From Diacronema lutheri (taxonomy: Eukaryota; Haptophyta; Pavlovophyceae; Pavlovales; Pavlovaceae): a DNA stretch of 64,000 nucleotides. A model generated the notes under the pieces. That model was given only the letters and a program-made list of their open reading frames with translations, ran no database searches and was not told where the DNA came from. Made by a program: the position numbers and the translations under genes. The stretch spans positions 1,426,001-1,490,000 of the forward strand of contig JAGTXO010000005.1 in the NCBI GenBank assembly GCA_019448385.1, read 5' to 3'. Below are positions 30,129-39,300 of the stretch, one piece after another. Within the stretch, counting starts at the first letter, position 1; the number at the start of each line of letters is the position of its first letter.

Positions 30129-30455
30129 TCAGCTGCAGCTCGGCGCGAGGCCGTGCGCGTGCAGCCACGAGTCGAGCCCAGGAATGGGCACGCGGAGCGC
30201 CCAGCAGACCAACGTGGCCATATTGCTTGCGAGCAGGAAGCACGAGAGCCAGCCTGCGACCGACCATTTCCGATCCTCAACGTCCTCGTCGTCGAGCGCG
30301 ACCACGCCCGGTCCTGTCGAGCGCGGGTGCGGCGCGCGGCTCGTGTAGAGCGGCGATTGGAAGCGCGTGTACGGCGTGGCGCCCACGGGTACTGCAGGCT
30401 CCTCCGCCGTCGCCGCCGCGAGGCGAGCGCGCAGCCGCTCGAGCGCGCCGCTCAT
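30129..30455 (-). CDS. Small single-pass membrane protein, unknown
   Basis: 108 residues from the ATG at 30455. Residues 1-60 are soluble and partly disordered (MSGALERLRARLAAAT, then TPYTRFQSPLYTSR). An acidic patch (LDDEDVEDRKW) leads into one transmembrane helix (VAGWLSCFLLASNMATLVCW) and a short tail. I do not recognise the family. It is head-to-head (113 bp) with the nucleolin-like gene, and the coding reading is supported mainly by the ATG, the hydrophobic segment and the clean stop. Confidence 0.5.
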   Translation of the reverse strand: MSGALERLRARLAAATAEEPAVPVGATPYTRFQSPLYTSRAPHPRSTGPGVVALDDEDVEDRKWSVAGWLSCFLLASNMATLVCWALRVPIPGLDSWLHAHGLAPSCS

Positions 30456-30568
30456 GCGGCGGCGCGGGTCGCCACGATGGCGGGCGAAGCAACTTTGGTT
30501 CTCCGTTTTTGGCTCTCCGGCGTGCCACGTGAGCGGGCTCGTCGCTGTGTCCACCGCAGTCCAGCCGA

Positions 30569-31720
30569 ATGGGGAAGGAGGGGAAGAAGCGCGAGAAGGA
30601 GGAGGGGGACGCGGCGGAGGACAAGAAGAAGGAGAAGAAGGAGAAGAAGGAGAAGAAGGAGAAGAAGGACAAGGACGCCGAGCCGCCCGCCAAGAAGGCC
30701 AAGGTGGAGCTTGAAGAGAAGAAGGCGAAGAAGGCGAGCAAGAAGGACGAGAAGCGCGCCGAGCCCGAGCCAGCAGCGGACGACGGCGAGGACGAGCTGA
30801 AGATTCACGGGGGCGGGGCGAAGACCGCCGCGGCCGCGCCGAACGCCGGCGGCAGCACCACCGTCTTCATTGCCAACCTCAGCTTCCAGATCGACGACGC
30901 GGCGGTGAAAGCCGCATTCAAGGAGTGCGGCGAGATCACGTCAATCAAATGGCTCAACGACAAGGAGTCGGGCCGCTTCAAGGGGTGTGGCTTCCTCGAG
31001 TTTGAGTCGGCCGCCGCCGCCGCCGCCGCGCTCGCCAAGAACGGCGTCGACCTGATGGAGCGGCCCATGAAGGTGACGCCCGCCGAAACGAAGCCGGCGC
31101 GCGAGCCCAAGGCGGGCGCGGGCGGTGGCGGCTTCGGCGACCGACCGCACGAGGTAGGCGAGCCGAACCTCGAAGTGTACGTTGGCAACCTCTCCTACTC
31201 CATCGACGACGACTCGATCAAGGCCGCGCTCAAGAGCTGCGGCACGATCACCAACATTCGCTGGATCACCGACCGCGACTCTGGCGAGTTCAAGGGCGCC
31301 GGCTTCATCAGCTTCTCGTCGCTCGAAGAGAGCGCCAAGGCGATCGCGATGCACGGCCAGGACGTGCTCGGCCGGCCGCTTAAGTGCAGCTACGCCAAGG
31401 GCCGCCCCGACAAGGCGGGCGGCGGCGGCGGCGCTGGCGGCGGCAAAAAGTTTGAGAACAAGCTCTCGGAAAAGCCCGAGGGCTGCACCAAGATCTTTTG
31501 CGGCAACCTGCCCTACGATATCGATGACGACAAGATGAAAAGCTTCTTTGCAGATTGCGGCGAGGTCACAGCGATCCGCTGGCTGACCGACAAGACGACG
31601 GGCGATTTCAAGGGCGTCGGCTTCATCGACTTTGGCTCCGAAGCCGCCGTCGACCTTGCGGTGAAGAAGGCGGGCCAGCCGCTGAGCGGCCGGCCGATCA
31701 GGATCGACTTTGCCAACTAA
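30569..31720 (+). CDS. Three-RRM nucleolin-like RNA-binding protein
   Basis: 383 residues in one exon. Residues 1-60 are a Lys/Glu-rich nucleolar-type tail with KKEK repeats, followed by an acidic stretch. Three RNA recognition motifs start near residues 97 (VFIANLSFQI; RNP1 RFKGCGFLEF), 201 (VYVGNLSYSI; EFKGAGFISF) and 306 (IFCGNLPYDI; DFKGVGFIDF), separated by Gly-rich linkers. Each RNP1 keeps the aromatic residues that stack on RNA. The layout matches nucleolin/Nsr1-type proteins of pre-rRNA processing, although the C-terminal GAR domain is missing and the Gly-rich parts are internal. The product is probably nucleolar. Confidence 0.88.
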   Translation: MGKEGKKREKEEGDAAEDKKKEKKEKKEKKEKKDKDAEPPAKKAKVELEEKKAKKASKKDEKRAEPEPAADDGEDELKIHGGGAKTAAAAPNAGGSTTVFIANLSFQIDDAAVKAAFKECGEITSIKWLNDKESGRFKGCGFLEFESAAAAAAALAKNGVDLMERPMKVTPAETKPAREPKAGAGGGGFGDRPHEVGEPNLEVYVGNLSYSIDDDSIKAALKSCGTITNIRWITDRDSGEFKGAGFISFSSLEESAKAIAMHGQDVLGRPLKCSYAKGRPDKAGGGGGAGGGKKFENKLSEKPEGCTKIFCGNLPYDIDDDKMKSFFADCGEVTAIRWLTDKTTGDFKGVGFIDFGSEAAVDLAVKKAGQPLSGRPIRIDFAN

Positions 31721-32316
31721 TGCATATGCGCGCGCGGTCGTAGCCCCTGAGGATGCGGTAGGCCGAGGCAATGTCGCTATATATGGCGCGGTCCGGGCTG
31801 GTCCGGCCAGTGTACGGCTGAGAGTACGACCCGGGTCGTACAATCAAGGGTTAAACGCCAGCCAATGAGCGCTCGAGGGGTCGGGGCGAGGCTTAGGACG
31901 AGCTTAGGACCGAGACCCCCCTCCTGACCGGCCGATTATGAGTAGAATTCGGGGTCGAGCGGGCGCGGCGGACGGAGGGCCCGAGCCGGGCCGACGGAGG
32001 GTCCGACCCCGGAATGCGGGCGACCGGAAGGGCTTGGGTGATTGACGCCCAGTAGAATAGAATGGCGGATTCCGGGGGGGATCGCTACTGGCATCGCGCA
32101 AGCTGAGGCCCTCTGACTGACCGGACCGCGCCGAGTGCGCGTGCACCCCGTGGAGGGCGCGGCCACGGACAGTCTTCGCGACTGAGCTCGCCGCGGCTTA
32201 CCGTGTGCTGCGCCGGCGCGCTACTTGCCGTTGGCCGAGCTGCGGGTGTTGCGCACGGCCGTGTTGCGCAGCCAGCGCCTCGATGCGCCGGTGGCCAAGA
32301 CCTTGGCGCGCTTTGA
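31721..32316. other. Gene-less stretch with a perfect 18-bp palindrome and a TATA-like site
   Basis: No gene is supported. It contains ctatatatgg near 31778, a perfect 18-bp palindrome gtacgacccgggtcgtac at 31824-31841, and short direct repeats (cttaggac twice near 31892-31906). It has a lower CpG-alternation texture than its neighbours. It may mark the edge of old inserted sequence that continues to 35 kb. Confidence 0.5.
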
Positions 32317-32494
32317 CTAAGCGACCTCGGCCTGCACAGACTCGAACGCGCGCGTGAACTCGAGGCGTTGCAGGTGGCGAGCACGTGGGTTCGCGTAGGA
32401 GGTCTTGTACTCGATGGCCTGGCTGTCGACCGACGAGAGCTTGGGCGAGTTCGGCGGCACGTCGGCGCACTCGGGCTCGGTGCGCGGCCTTGCC

Positions 32495-32527
<33 letters not shown>

Positions 32528-33330
32528 CTCTCGGACTCGATGCCCGGCTCTGCCTTCGTGGGCGCGGTCGCGGGCACGGGCGCGCCCTCGACCTCGTCGC
32601 GGTTGAAGACATCGATCTCGACGCACACGCCGTGGTCCTTGTAGTCGGCGGCCTCGCTGTCGTTCGCATAAACCTCGGGCGAACTCGCAACGAGCGACGA
32701 TATCTCGGCGTGGAGCCAGCAGATCTCACGCTGCACCGCGTGACCAGGCTCTTGAGCGCTCCGTTGAAAGAGTCACTCACGGAGGCGGTCGCTGCACCAC
32801 ACCAGATAGCCACCGAGCTTGTAAGCGTGCACGTGCGCCCGTGCGAGGTCCTTGGAGAGCGCATCGGCGCGCGCGCACATGCCGTCGCATGATTTGGCCG
32901 GTGTCATGCAGTGCTGCCAAGGCCTGGCGCTCGGCGTTGAGCGTGTCGTGATCCACGCGAACGAGCTGCAACCAGCTGCAGCAGCCGCGCGACGCCGCGG
33001 TCGCCGACGATGCGCTAAAGCACGTGGCCCATGAGGTGCGCGCGGCACGTGGCGAGCGCGACATTCTTGCGCAGCAGCGCGAGTATCCGGGAGCCGGCCC
33101 ACGCACTTGAGCGCGTAGATTCGGCCGCACATGCACGCGCCGACGACCGAGTCGGCGGGCCCGCCGTCGAGCCAAAAGTTGACATCGTCCGCATCGCGGC
33201 GGCGGGCGCGACGCGCCGAAGGATGCGCACGCGGTAGTGCCGGTCGACGAGCAGGTCGTCGCCGACGATCTCGTCGGGCAGCAGCTCGGAGAAGTTCTGG
33301 GGGTGCATGTTGTGCGAGCGTGCCACGAGA
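32317..33330 (-). pseudogene. Decayed coding-like patches, unrecognised
   Basis: Several short minus-strand stretches in different frames look like protein (HPQNFSELLPDEIVGDDLLV near 33310-33250, DDVNFWLDGGPADSVVGACM near 33190-33125, and an acidic Pro/Ala repeat APAPAPAPAPARPR near 32510) but none forms an intact gene. I do not recognise the family. They lie next to a copia fossil on the same strand, so they may be remains of an inserted element; the origin is open. Confidence 0.35.
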
Positions 33331-33988
33331 TCTCGGGCGTGCCGTCCGTTCGTTCAGAGCAGAGCGCCTCGGGCCGAGCTTCGGACGGAGGATGCAGCGC
33401 GCGAATGCACCTGCAGCGCGCAGTGTGGCCTCGCGTGCCGTCAGGAAGCCGCCTGCGCGCACTGCGGAGGCGGCAAGCGCGACGAGGGGCGGCGCGGACG
33501 GGGCGCTGAGCGGCGGCGTCACGTACGCGCCGTCGCCCGCCGAGCTCGACGCCGCGGCGCTGACGATGCGCGCGGCGTACCACACCGACCGCCTCTCGAG
33601 ACGAGACGACGCTCGGGCGGGACCGGTCCGTTGGCGCGTAGGGGCCGGCTGGGAAATGGCGCGAAGCCAAAGACGATCAACTTGTCGATGCGGTGGCTCA
33701 CTCCGAATCCTTGCCCCCGATGGGCGGACCAGGCGAGTCGAGCGCCACCTAGTGCTCGGCCTGGCCAAGCGCGGTCTTCGTTTCTTTCCGTCTTCGTTCA
33801 AGACACCGAATCGCCCAAAAGGCGCGGGCGAAACGTTTCGCCGGCCACCGATGGGATCCGTCGACGGACATCCGCCATGTGTGTCACGCGGACATGCAGT
33901 CACACTCACACATGCAGCACAGACACAATGCCAACACCCCCCCCTCGACGCGCACCGTGCGTGCGGCGCGCGCGCGCGCGGAACGCAC

Positions 33989-34888
33989 TCAGCGGCGGGC
34001 ATCCATGAAGCTCGTAACGTGGCGAGCGAACGTGGCGTTGTCTGTGGCCTTCGTCATGATGTCGGCGTGGTTGAGCGAGGTGTGCACCTTGCTCACAACG
34101 ATCCGACCCTTCTCCTGCGCGTCGCGCACGTAGTGGTACTTGACCTCGACGTGCTTGGTGCGCCGGTGGTGCACCGGGTTGTTGACGAGATCGATCGTCC
34201 CCTAATTGTCTTCAAAGATCTCCGTCGGCGAGGCCGACGGCTGGGGGAGGAAGTCGATGATGCTCCGGAGGTAGTCGACTTCGCGGCAGCATTCGCTCAA
34301 TGCGACATACTCCGCCTCGCAGCTGCTGAGCGAGATGGTGCTCTGCAAGCCGCTGTGCCACGAGATCGGCGCACCGTTGAAGAACACGATGTAGCCGGTC
34401 GTGGACTTGCGCTGCACGGGGTCGTTGGCCCAGTCCGCGTCGGCAAACGCGCGCAGCGTCGTGCACTCGGCGTCCTCGGCGTACTTGAAGAGCAAGCCGA
34501 GCTGCTCGGTGCCGCGCAGGTACTGCAGCACGCGACGTGCGGCGCGCAGGTCGACGGCCCTCGGCCTCGACATCCGCCGCGCCAGCATGTTCACCGCGTG
34601 CGCAAGATCGGGCCGGCACGTCACCATCGCGAACATCAGCCCTCCCGTGATGGATTGGTACATGAGCTTGTCCGCCGTCGAGAGCAGCTCGTCGTCGTCG
34701 TCGTCTGACGACACGATCGATCGCGCCTCGACCTCCGGCGTCGGCGCCGGTTGTCCTGTCGTTGCCTCGAAGCGCTCGAGCAGCCCGGCGACGTACGGTC
34801 CGAGGGCTGAGCGCACGAGGCCAGCGCCCGTCGCCGCGCGTCGCGACGGAGTCATTTGCGGCTGCATCTGCCGCAGCGGCGATGCCAA
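33989..34888 (-). mobile_element. Ty1/copia retrotransposon fossil, 3' end of pol (RNase H)
   Basis: The minus strand carries the C-terminal part of a copia pol: the connection and RNase H region (SITGGLMFAMVTCRPDLAHA, RVLQYLRGTEQLGLLF, FADADWANDPVQRKSTTGYI, SLSSCEAEYVALSE) and the terminal TKHVEVKYHYVRD ... LNHADIMTK tail. Only about 0.9 kb survives; integrase and most of the reverse transcriptase are absent and no flanking LTR pair was found. It is broken and looks moderately old. It is oriented opposite to the large locus that follows. Confidence 0.88.
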
Positions 34889-35683
34889 AAGGGCACTTGA
34901 TCGTCGGCGACGTCCTCATCGGCGGCGGTATCACCGCTCGGCAGTGCCTGCCGGTGGCCCGTGTGATTTCACGCACGCTGCGATGGTGGGGTCGCCGCGA
35001 GCGCGCGCGGTCGTCGGCGCGGCCAGGGCCCGCGCGCGCGTGCAACGTGCGTCGCGCGGGCGTGGGCGGGCGTGAGGGTGTTCAGGGCGCGCGCGGCGGG
35101 CTCCGCACGCGCACCACTGCGCTCACTTGCGAGGTATCTGACGACGCCGCTGCTCCCAGAGTCTGATGCGCGCCGCGCGCGTGCGCGTATGAGTATGTGT
35201 GCGACGCAGACGTGGGCCGCGGATGCAGCCACATTCCGGATACCGGATTTCCGTTCACCCGCGAAAAGCGTCCCCGCAGGCCTGCCGACCTGTTGACCCG
35301 CCTTGTTGACGCCTTCGACGCGTTGGGGACGCGATGAACGCCGCGACCACGGGCTGCGTTGCGCCAAGCATCGCGCCGCGTGTTTCCGCCCACCCGCCGA
35401 CCGAGCCGTCGTCTCCGCCGCGGCCGGCGCCCCCGCCGGCCATCGCGCTCGACGCGCGCATCGTCGATGTGCGCGTTGCCGCACCGGCGCAGAGCGCGCG
35501 CGCGCGCGGCGATGTGCGCGCCGTCGCGTCGCGCCGGCCCACTTCTGCGCGCCGGGCGGCCGCGCGCGCGTGCGTCCGCCGCACGCGCTCCGCCCGCCAC
35601 CGGCGCGCGCCGGCGGCCACTCGCTCACGCGCGCGCGTGCGCCCCCGCGCACCCCGGCGTGCGCACGCGCGGCCGACGCGCAG
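34889..35683. other. Spacer upstream of the accessory locus
   Basis: No confident gene. A plus-strand frame opens at an ATG at 35334 (MNAATTGCVAPSIAPRVS) and reads sensibly for about 45 codons before GC-alternating sequence; it could be a first exon spliced to the acceptor at 35683, but nothing proves it. The rest is GC-rich and featureless. Confidence 0.4.
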
Positions 35684-36601
35684 GCGATCGGCGCCGACGG
35701 TGCCACGAAGGGGACGCGCTTAGCAGGCGCTCTCCCGTGCGCAATGCGGGCCGACATGAAGTACGTGTGCGAGTGGATCGGCCGGCTCAAGGGGGAGACA
35801 CTCGCGCGCCTTGCGTGCACGCTCTTCGCCGGCGACGAGGGCACCGCGTACCCGTGGCTCGCGATCGCGCTCGCGCAGGTCATGGCGAGCGACCGCGCGC
35901 CCATCTCGGCGTGCCTCGAGCTTGAGAGGCGCCTCGGCCTCGCCGCCTACGAGGCCGAGGTGGTCGGGTGGTACGCGAGCCGTGTGTTGGCGGTCCTCGG
36001 GCGCACCGCCGCCCGCCGCAACGGCGCGGCGCAGCTCGAGCGCGCCCGGCGCGACGGGACGCAGCTCGGCATGCTCACGCTCGCGCGCGGCCGCCCGCTC
36101 CCGTCGCACGTCGACGTCGAGGACATCTTGCGCCAGGCGGTCGCAAAGGGCACGCTCTTCGTGGCCGTCGCGTTCGTCGGCGCGCTGCTGGGCACGTGCC
36201 GCTCCTCGCGCACCTACGGCCCGCGCCATCCGTGGGTCGTCGCGCTGCGCTCGCTGCTCGTCGAGCTGCTCGGGATGCGCACGCTCCGCCCTAGCCTTCG
36301 GCGCCGCATCGCGGCGCTGTGCACGGATCCGGGCGTCGCGCCCCGCAAGCAGCGCGCGACGCGCGCGCCGTCTGCGTCGGACACGTGCCCGCGCCTCGCG
36401 CTCCACGTCAACGACTCTGTGCGCACGGACTCGCGCAGCGACGAGGAGGGGTGCGCGTTGCTCAGCGCGCGAGCCGCGGGCGCCGCGGTGATGGCGTCGA
36501 CAGCCGCGAATTCGCGCGCCTTGGAGCGGGCGCGGCGAGACGCGGCGGCCAGGGTGCGCGCACGCGCGCGCGCGCGCGCGCGCAGCGCGCCGCCCGCGTA
36601 G
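35684..36601 (+). CDS. NOT1-like MIF4G (CAF1-binding) domain protein or fragment
   Basis: An open frame of about 300 codons, with a possible internal start at 35744 (MRADMKYVCEW). Residues matching the CAF1-binding MIF4G domain of CCR4-NOT subunit NOT1 appear in order: YPWLAIALAQVM, YEAEVVGWYASRVLAVLG, then the strongest block, LGMLTLARGRPL, DVEDILRQAVAKGTLFVAVAF, YGPRHPWVVALRSLLVEL, and a final RRRIAALC. In NOT1 this domain docks the CAF1 deadenylase on the scaffold. Full NOT1 exceeds 2000 residues, and the flanking NOT1 regions are not recognised here, so this is a captured, duplicated or reduced piece. The 3' end runs into a GC dinucleotide stretch that may be an intron. Confidence 0.65.
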   Translation, partial: AIGADGATKGTRLAGALPCAMRADMKYVCEWIGRLKGETLARLACTLFAGDEGTAYPWLAIALAQVMASDRAPISACLELERRLGLAAYEAEVVGWYASRVLAVLGRTAARRNGAAQLERARRDGTQLGMLTLARGRPLPSHVDVEDILRQAVAKGTLFVAVAFVGALLGTCRSSRTYGPRHPWVVALRSLLVELLGMRTLRPSLRRRIAALCTDPGVAPRKQRATRAPSASDTCPRLALHVNDSVRTDSRSDEEGCALLSARAAGAAVMASTAANSRALERARRDAAARVRARARARARSAPPA

Positions 36602-36696
36602 TCCGCCGGCTGCTTCACCCCGCCGCCTGCCGACGCGTGCGCCCCTGTATCGCGCACGAGCGGCAGGCGGTGCGCAACACGCCGGGAGGGCTCTGG

Positions 36697-39300
36697 ATGA
36701 TCGACGCCTCGGCGCTCGCGCGCGCTCTCGGCGCCACGCTCCGCGCGGATGTCGCCCTCGACGAGCCCTTCCTCGCGACCCTGCGCACTGTGCGCGCGCG
36801 CACGGCCGCCCGAGCGACCGCGTGCGCCCAACCGACTCACCCCGCGGCGCACGTGGGCGGCCCGCCCGCGCTGTGCACGCGCGCGCCCGTGGCCGGTTGC
36901 GCGCCGCGTTCGCGTCGCGCGGCTTCGCGCCCGCCCGCCGAGCAGCGCGAGCGGCAGGCGCTCTCGGAGATGCTGCACGAGGTCAACAGGCTCGCCGAGC
37001 GCGAAAACGGCGGGCTCGCCGAGGACGCGACCGCAGGGCCGTACGACGAGGCGCCGCTCTTCGTGCGCCTCCTCCGCACGCTGGTCGCGCACTGCGACGC
37101 GCACAGCGGCGCGGCGCAGCGGGAGGGGGATGGGCACGCGCGCGTCGTCGCTGAGGCGCTCGCTCGCGCTGCGATGCACAACTTCGCGCGTCGGCGCGCG
37201 GCGCGTGCCGCGCGCGAGCACAAGGCGGCGAGCGAAGCGGCGCTGCAGGCGGCGGCGGCGAAGCGGCCCACCGATGGCGACGCCGCGTGCGCCGCCGAGC
37301 TGGCGGCTGGGTACGAGGCGATGGACGCGCGCGACGACGCGGCCAAGGAGGCGGCGGCCGCGACGCGCGAGCAGACGGACGCGTTCCACGCGCTCGCGCC
37401 CGGCCCAGCCTCGTCGGCGGCGCGCGCGCCGCCTGGTCGCCGCCCGCTGATCACCGCCAACAGCTTCGATGTGCTCGCCAGCGCGGACGTGGCAGAACGG
37501 CTCGCGGAGGGGCGCCGCATCCGTGACGAGCAGCGCGACCGGCAGCAGGAGGGCTATCAGCGCGTGCACCCACCGCACGCTGGACGGCGCTGCAAGCAGC
37601 GGCGTGGCGCGCAGCCGCGGTGCTCGGCGCGGCGCGAGGTCGCGAGCGATCGGGCGGCGGGCGCAATCGCGCCTCCGCGCGCGGTGGCGCGCGCGGCGGG
37701 GGCGATCGGCGCGGCGAGCTGCGCGGCGGCGCTCGTCGCGGCCGCGTGCTCGTCCTGCGCGCCGCCCGCGGACGCGGCGTGGGCTGCGGCCGGCGCGGCG
37801 GCGGCCTGCACGGGCGCGCTCGTCGCCGTGGCTGCCGCTCGCGCGCCGTGCGCGCCGTCGGCGGGCGCCATCTGGGCGGTGGGCGCGCGCGTGGGAGGCG
37901 CAGCGGCGCGTTGCGCGGCGGTGGCCGGCGCGGCGGCCGGCGCGGCGATCTGCGTGGCGTTGCTCGTGGCGGTGGCGTGCGCTGCAGTGTGCGCGGCGCC
38001 GATGGGCACGGTCTGCGCGGCGGCCTGCGCGACGGCGGCCAGTGCAGCGGCGCTCCCGCCCGTGGGCGCCAGAGCGGCGCGCTCGGCGCCGGCGAGCATG
38101 GCGTGGACGGCGTTCTGCGCGGCGGCCTGCTCCCTCGGCTGCGCGTGGACGATGGGCCCGGCGCCGCCGGGCGCCGCGTGGGCTGCGGCCTGCGCGGTGG
38201 GGAGCTGCGCGGCGGCGGCGAGCGGCTGGGCGCGCAGCGTGGCGGCGACGCGCGCGACGACGCGCGCGCCCGAAGACAACGCGGCGGCGGCGGCGCGCGC
38301 GACGACTGCTGCCGGCTCGGCGGCGGACGCGCGGCGGCGGCGGCGGCGCGTCGCGCGGCGCGCGTCGGCGAGGACGCGCGCAGCGTGCCGCTCGACGGTG
38401 GTCCGCGCGGTGGGCTTCCTGCTGCTCCTCGCCGCGCTCGTGTGGGCGGCCCGCGCCGCGCCGGCGGGCGCGCGCTGGGCGGCCGGCGTCGCGACCGCGC
38501 CCCCGCTCTTGGGCGCGTGCACGGCGGACGTGGCGAGAGCGGGCGCGGCGTGGGCGGCGCGCCGCGTGGCCGCGGCGGCGTGCGCCGTCGGACCGCCCGC
38601 CACCGACGGCGGCGCCTCCGACGGTGGCGCCACATCGCCGCCTGCCCACGTTGCCGGCGCGCCGCCCGCAGCCGTCGAGCCATGCGCCGCCGCCGCCGCC
38701 GCGGAGCCCGCACTGCGCCCGGCGGCATTTCCACGCGCGCTGCGCAGGAAGGGCGCGCGTCTGTGCGGCGGACAGCGCGCCGATCGGCGCTTCTACTATT
38801 TGGCTCGGTGTCGCGCGCGTGCGCCGCCGAGCGAGCTGCGCGCGGCACGCGCCGCCGACGCGCCCGCACCTGCGGGCGAGCCGACCGGCGGCAGCCCCGA
38901 CGACGTCGACGACCTGCCGCCAGTCGTGTGCGCGCCGTGCGGCGAGGGCGTGGCGAGCGGCGCGGCCGCGACTCGCCGCGCGAGGGCGGCCTCGCCGTGC
39001 GCGCTGCACGCATGCGGAGGCTGCGCCGCCCCGGCCGCTGCCGTGAATTCGCAGGCCGCGCCAGCCGCAGATGGCGGCGCGCCGGACGACTCGCCGCGCT
39101 CGCCGCCGCGGCGCGAGCTGCGCCGGCGCGCAGTGCTCGACCGGCGCGCGGCGCGTGCGCTCCAGTCGGCGCACGCCGCGCGCGACGACGCGGGCGGCCT
39201 GCACCCCGATGTCGCGCGCCGGGCGCGCGCGCGCGCCGCGCGGTCGGGCGCGCGGCGCGCCGAGCCGCTCTGTGTGTGCCGGCAGCCCTTCACGTGCGGG
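36697..39300 (+). CDS. Ala-rich open region of the accessory locus, unknown
   Basis: From the ATG at 36697 (MIDASALARALGATLRAD) the frame is sensible for about 280 codons: helical, charged segments such as RQALSEMLHEVNRLAEREN, YDEAPLFVRLLRTLVAHCD and ITANSFDVLASADVAERL. From about 37.6 to 38.7 kb it becomes extremely Ala/Cys/Gly-rich and is equally open on the other strand, so strand and coding status there are uncertain. Near 38.8-39.3 kb Cys pairs appear (CAPCGEG, CVCRQPFTC). No family is recognised. It lies between the NOT1-like domain and the 54-bp repeats. Confidence 0.35.

Noticed and set aside
34762-35166. Plus-strand frame starting MPKGHLIVGDVLIGGG
   Set aside because: It overlaps the copia fossil antisense, and the tail is GC-alternating; no family pattern was found.
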